A DNA stretch of 55,047 nt, taken from UBA8106 sp913052135 (GTDB lineage: Bacteria > Acidobacteriota > Vicinamibacteria > Vicinamibacterales > UBA823). The translations under genes and the position numbers were made by a program. Under the pieces are notes generated by a model. It was given only the letters and a program-made list of their open reading frames with translations, searched no databases and had not been told where the DNA came from. Shown piece after piece: positions 51,938 through 55,047 of this stretch. The stretch is from contig CAJXDY010000011.1 in assembly GCA_913052135.1 (NCBI GenBank), positions 1 through 55,047 on the forward strand. The letters are read 5' to 3'. Every line of letters begins with the position of its first letter. Position 1 is the first letter of the stretch.

Positions 51938-51985
51938 TGGGGCAATACGGTAAAGTAAGCGGTTTTGATTCAAGGAGGTTTGGGA

Positions 51986-52450
51986 ATGGGTTTATTAAGA
52001 TTTTTTTCGATCCGGTTTAGTCGATCTGTCTGGGTCGGAGCTTTGACAGCAACAATCGTTCTGTTTGGGATGCAGGGCCTTGCGGTAGCGCAGGCGCAAA
52101 ATACTGCGCGGACATTCAATAACGCAGGAATGATACAAAACGTCATCAAGCCCGGGAGTACTGCCGATTTCGAAATGGTGATGGGAAGGGTCATGGAAGC
52201 CCTTCGAAACAGCGACGACTCAGCCAAGCGACGTCAGGCGGATAGTTGGAAAATATATAAGTTACCCGCACAAGGAAATGGCAACGTGACTTATATGGCG
52301 GTTATAGATCCGCCGGTGCCACAAGCAGATTACACCGTTTCGAATATTCTCGTTGCGGAGTTAGGGCAAGAAGAAGCGCAGCGTTTGTACGATATTTATA
52401 GTGCCGCAGCCGCTGGTTATGGTGCTTTTGAAATTGACCCAGTGCAGTGA
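51986..52450 (+). CDS. Small secreted protein, paralogue of the 53201-53665 gene
   Basis: A 154-residue protein with a signal peptide (SVWVGALTATIVLFGMQGLAVAQA) that I do not recognise. The mature part (~115 residues) contains DFEMVMGRVMEALRNS, SWKIYKLP and VIDPPVPQADYTVSNIL. The same landmarks in the same order are in the gene at 53201-53665; by eye about 38 of 80 core positions are identical. The start is fixed by AGGAGG 7 bases upstream of 51986. The pair flanks an outer-membrane-type protein gene. A dimeric alpha-beta barrel-like fold is possible but unproven. Confidence 0.75.
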   Translation: MGLLRFFSIRFSRSVWVGALTATIVLFGMQGLAVAQAQNTARTFNNAGMIQNVIKPGSTADFEMVMGRVMEALRNSDDSAKRRQADSWKIYKLPAQGNGNVTYMAVIDPPVPQADYTVSNILVAELGQEEAQRLYDIYSAAAAGYGAFEIDPVQ

Positions 52451-52668
52451 GTTTTTAATCGCTAAGATTTAGCTGACTACCGATAATTGGCATCACGGTC
52501 ACTGTCTAGATTTGGCGTGCTCAGGTTTACCGCCTAGGATGCAGTGTCTCTGCAGTCTGTAAGGGTCGCATTGTTAGCAATGCAGGTTCCTGCGACTGTA
52601 GAACCTCACGTGCTTTGTTTTGGCTGGGCAGAGTGTCATTGCCCACGAAACAGGCAGGATGGTTGGTT
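52451..52668. other. Convergent intergenic region with several inverted repeats
   Basis: No gene is seen in 218 bases. Inverted repeats include GCATTG-TTAG-CAATGC (52568-52583) and GTCGCA/TGCGAC (52565-52570 and 52591-52596), which compete. AGGTTC/GAACCT is nearby, and TGGGCA/TGCCCA lies nearer the outer-membrane gene. They may terminate the two convergent transcripts; none has a proper T-run. Confidence 0.4.
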
Positions 52669-53190
52669 TCAAAAGGCTGCATTTAACCCCACATAGAGTC
52701 GCTTGGGGTCGGATTTCTGTGGCGAACCACGTAATCTAAAGATTCGATAATCGACCCGTACCCGAAATGGCCCAGCCAGAGTCATTTTGATGCCACCACC
52801 GACGTTTACACCGAGCTGGTTAAATCTCGAACTGACCATTTTTTCTCGGTAGATTCCAATACCAGTTGTACCGTAGAATTTGAACCCCTTGACTGCATTG
52901 GGAGTTTCAACCACAACATTCGCCATACCTGTTCTCAGTAACGGAGAACCAAGGGCAGGGTCCTCCAGTGCGCTCGCATACTCCAGCTCGAAGCCTACGA
53001 GCTTCATAAATAGCATCCCGATGGCAAAACCGCTAGTCGGGCGGTTTGCGGTTGTGTTATTTACCCCGGTGAAGAGCGTGACATCAGCATAGGTTGTTGC
53101 GGGTTGGAACACCGTGATGAGGCACACCAGGAAGCCTGTGAGTATTGCCAGTTGGCAACGGGCTCGGATTGGTGAGCCCAACTTGGTCAT
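52669..53190 (-). CDS. Predicted outer-membrane beta-barrel protein
   Basis: A 173-residue protein with a signal peptide (CQLAILTGFLVCLITVFQPATTYA). The mature part shows alternating amphipathic strands (FKFYGTTGIGIYREK, GVNVGGGIKMTLAGPFRVRVDYRIFRL) and ends in a C-terminal aromatic residue, as in OmpA- or opacity-like 8-stranded barrels (LYVGLNAAF). The start at 53190 is chosen because AAGGAA lies 8 bases upstream; the ATG at 53223 would overlap the preceding gene. The gap to the secreted paralogue upstream is only 10 bases, so they are likely cotranscribed. Function unknown. Confidence 0.75.
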   Translation of the reverse strand: MTKLGSPIRARCQLAILTGFLVCLITVFQPATTYADVTLFTGVNNTTANRPTSGFAIGMLFMKLVGFELEYASALEDPALGSPLLRTGMANVVVETPNAVKGFKFYGTTGIGIYREKMVSSRFNQLGVNVGGGIKMTLAGPFRVRVDYRIFRLRGSPQKSDPKRLYVGLNAAF

Positions 53191-53200
53191 AGCCCGTTCC

Positions 53201-53665
53201 TTATTGTTGACTGTTTCCATCACTCGTAGCGGATTCGTTGAAATCCGAGGCCAATCGCATATTGATCATGCTTGGACTATAGGCGTAGCACGAAGCAAAC
53301 GTTTCGTACAAGGCCTGCGCTTCAAGTGGTAATTCTTCTCGTAGAATATTGCCAATCGTGTAGTCCGCTTCTTCGAGCGCAGGGTCGATGACGAAAATAT
53401 ACAGAACTGAATCTTGCGGGCCTGGTTCAACCGCTTGATAGACCTTCCAATTTTCAGCCTGATTACGGCGTACTGCGCTTTCACTCTCATGCAAGGCATC
53501 ACGTACTCGGCCCAGAACCATCTCAAAGTCTTCAGTTTTGTCTGGCTGAATCGGGTGAAATACCATGCCGGCTTCTGCTGTGAAGATGCGGTCTTGGCTA
53601 AAGGCCGGGGAGGCACCAAGCAGAACAATAAAGGCGGTTAGGGAAAGAATAGTTCGTCCAATCAT
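53201..53665 (-). CDS. Small secreted protein, paralogue of the 51986-52450 gene
   Basis: A 154-residue protein with a signal peptide (ILSLTAFIVLLGASPAFSQ) and no recognised family. DFEMVLGRVRDALHESES, NWKVYQAVEP and VIDPALEEADYTIGNILREEL parallel the other copy. It has a single cysteine (FASCYAY) and a polar C-terminal tail (NESATSDGNSQQ) that the other copy lacks. AAGGAG lies 7 bases upstream of the ATG. It heads a probable two-gene operon with the barrel protein. Confidence 0.75.
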   Translation of the reverse strand: MIGRTILSLTAFIVLLGASPAFSQDRIFTAEAGMVFHPIQPDKTEDFEMVLGRVRDALHESESAVRRNQAENWKVYQAVEPGPQDSVLYIFVIDPALEEADYTIGNILREELPLEAQALYETFASCYAYSPSMINMRLASDFNESATSDGNSQQ

Positions 53666-53895
53666 ACGATTGCTCCTTCGTTGGGCAAGTAAAAACCCCC
53701 GTAGTAACGCTTAGTATAAGTGTAGACCTTCACCCACAAGGCTCAAAGTACTCTTGCGCCGGTGCCTGTCTTGATTGCTTTGGCTACCGTGGTGGTGTTT
53801 GAGCGTGTGATACAGTTTTGCCGAATTGTCCATTAGAAATATCAGCGGCGAACACAATACAGCCCAGATTTTAGTGGCTCAATTACCGGTGGTTG

Positions 53896-54861
53896 ATGAC
53901 TCCAAGTGTTGAGCAAGCCCTCGTAGAGCGCATTCTTCAGAGAGACAGGCACGCTGTCGGGCGTGGCATTTCGCTTATCGAAACGGAATCGCCTGACGGG
54001 ATTTCATTGATCAAGGCACTTTACGGACGTGCTGGACGAGCGTTCGTAATCGGTGTGACTGGAACACCGGGCGTTGGTAAGAGCACGGTTGTCGATCGAC
54101 TCATCGCGTTGTTGCGGGGGAATGGTCACTTTGTTGGCGTTGTCGCGGTTGATCCCACTAGTCCAGTAAGTGGTGGGGCGATTCTTGGGGACCGGCTGCG
54201 GATGCAGGCCCATGTTGGTGATGCTGGTGTCTTCGTGCGTAGTATGGCAACACGTGGTCAACTTGGAGGGCTGGCTATCGCCACTCATGATGCCGTCGTG
54301 GTACTTGATGCGGCAGGCTATGACATTGTGTTAATTGAAACCGTTGGGGTTGGTCAGGCCGAAGTTGAAATTACTCGTGTTGCTGATATCTCCGTAGTGA
54401 TTACGATTCCTGGTCTTGGCGATGATGTACAGGCGCTCAAGGCTGGCCTTATGGAAATTGGTGACATCTTCGTTGTGAATAAGGCTGATCACGCTGGTGC
54501 ACATCAGGCTGTCGCTGAAATTGAGACAATGCTTGAAATGCAGATTGACGAGGCCAAGACGTGGCGACCACCGGTCTTACTAACGCACGCGACGACTGGG
54601 GATGGCATCGACTTGCTACTAGACGCCATTAATCGGTTTCATGTTGAAACTAGCCCTCTCCAATCTCAGCGCCGTCGCGATCGCGGTCGTCTCGGCTTGT
54701 GGCAGCTTCTGCAACACCACTTTCGTCGACAGATCGAAACGGGTGATGTCCTGCAATCAGGAGAGTTTAATGAAATCCTTGAAAGCCTTTCTCGGCGAGA
54801 ATTAGATCCGTATACAGCGGTGGAAACGATCTTGGAACGCACCCTTCGGAAAGGAGAGTAG
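53896..54861 (+). CDS. meaB: MeaB-type G-protein chaperone of B12-dependent mutases
   Basis: A 321-residue GTPase of the MeaB/ArgK family that loads and protects adenosylcobalamin mutases. Walker A is GVTGTPGVGKSTVVDRL. DPTSPVSGGAILGDRLRM is the family's switch signature, LIETVGVGQAE carries the metal-binding Glu, and NKADHAGA is the guanine-recognition motif. The C-terminal dimerisation helices are present. The ATG at 53896 is used; a TTG is adjacent at 53893. The likely client is the split mutase at 26.8-29.0 kb or a methylmalonyl-CoA mutase outside the window. An epimerase gene follows after 6 bases. Confidence 0.94.
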   Translation: MTPSVEQALVERILQRDRHAVGRGISLIETESPDGISLIKALYGRAGRAFVIGVTGTPGVGKSTVVDRLIALLRGNGHFVGVVAVDPTSPVSGGAILGDRLRMQAHVGDAGVFVRSMATRGQLGGLAIATHDAVVVLDAAGYDIVLIETVGVGQAEVEITRVADISVVITIPGLGDDVQALKAGLMEIGDIFVVNKADHAGAHQAVAEIETMLEMQIDEAKTWRPPVLLTHATTGDGIDLLLDAINRFHVETSPLQSQRRRDRGRLGLWQLLQHHFRRQIETGDVLQSGEFNEILESLSRRELDPYTAVETILERTLRKGE

Positions 54862-54867
54862 ACCTGT

Positions 54868-55047
54868 ATGAAAGCGACGTTGACACACGTTGGCATCGCC
54901 GTAAGGGACCTCGACGAAGCTTTACGATTCTATCGGGACGCACTGGGTCTTGAGGTGTCGTTACCCGAGACTGTGTCTTCGCAGCAGGTTCGGACACACA
55001 TGGTATCGGCTGGGGAGGCGGAGCTTGAAATTTTGGAAGCTACAGAA
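54868..55047 (+). CDS. mce: Methylmalonyl-CoA epimerase (VOC family), 3' end outside window
   Basis: Sixty residues are visible before the window ends in open frame. THVGIAVRDLDEALRFYRDALG is the opening beta-alpha-beta module of vicinal oxygen chelate proteins, with the first metal-ligand His in THVGIAV. AELEILEATE carries the next conserved acidic residue. Place directly after meaB supports methylmalonyl-CoA epimerase, which interconverts the R and S forms in propionate metabolism. AAGGAG lies 11 bases before the ATG. Confidence 0.85.
   Translation, partial: MKATLTHVGIAVRDLDEALRFYRDALGLEVSLPETVSSQQVRTHMVSAGEAELEILEATE

Overview
The window reads as chromosomal DNA of a free-living Gram-negative bacterium with about half G+C. 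The best lineage guess is Acidobacteriota, possibly a Vicinamibacteria-like group. That rests on a secreted VWFA-related protein of the type abundant in that phylum, an outer-membrane lipoprotein and envelope gene set (lnt, a beta-barrel protein), and conserved gene runs such as M50 protease-trpS-scpA-scpB-rluB-cmk-rpsA-ihf. The lineage is inferred, not shown by a marker RNA. Nearly all genes are core housekeeping genes. I see no insertion sequence, prophage, integrase or CRISPR array. The only RNA gene I can support is one tRNA-Thr(CGU).

Layout. 1-1.9 kb: end of an HpcH/HpaI-type aldolase, a secreted metallo-beta-lactamase-fold protein and tRNA-Thr. 1.9-11 kb: DNA repair genes (uvrA, mpg, uvrC) interleaved with an HtrA-like protease, elongation factor P, a CDP-alcohol phosphatidyltransferase and small membrane proteins. 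11-18.7 kb: site-2 protease, trpS, scpA, scpB, rluB, cmk, rpsA, an IHF/HU protein and a HIT protein, covering translation, chromosome segregation and nucleotide supply. 18.7-29 kb: catabolism, with an acyl-CoA dehydrogenase, the VWFA protein, NADP-type glutamate dehydrogenase, a large receiver/ATP-grasp fusion protein and a split B12-dependent acyl-CoA mutase whose active-site residues look like isobutyryl-CoA mutase. 29-35 kb: valS-nadC-birA-coaX, overlapping or nearly so, plus an unrecognised helical protein. 35-38 kb: mobA-argS on the minus strand. 38-43.6 kb: an envelope and translation run, NfeD-like protease, slipin, SPOR protein, lnt and prfB, the last with a programmed +1 frameshift. 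43.6-49.8 kb: a class A penicillin-binding protein divergent from a dnaK-dnaJ-hspR heat-shock operon. 49.8-55 kb: DnaC-like ATPase and hemW, two paralogous small secreted proteins flanking a predicted outer-membrane barrel, MeaB and the start of a methylmalonyl-CoA epimerase.

The points most worth a second look are these. Two tandem 21-bp HAIR-like operators lie over the dnaK promoter, with the cognate HspR-type regulator encoded in the same operon. DnaJ has HPG instead of HPD. The mutase carries the Phe/Gln pair typical of isobutyryl-CoA mutase and overlaps the gene of a REC-ATP-grasp protein that lacks the phosphohistidine domain. A pair of secreted paralogues with no recognised function flanks an outer-membrane protein. 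The release factor RF2 has SPY in place of SPF.
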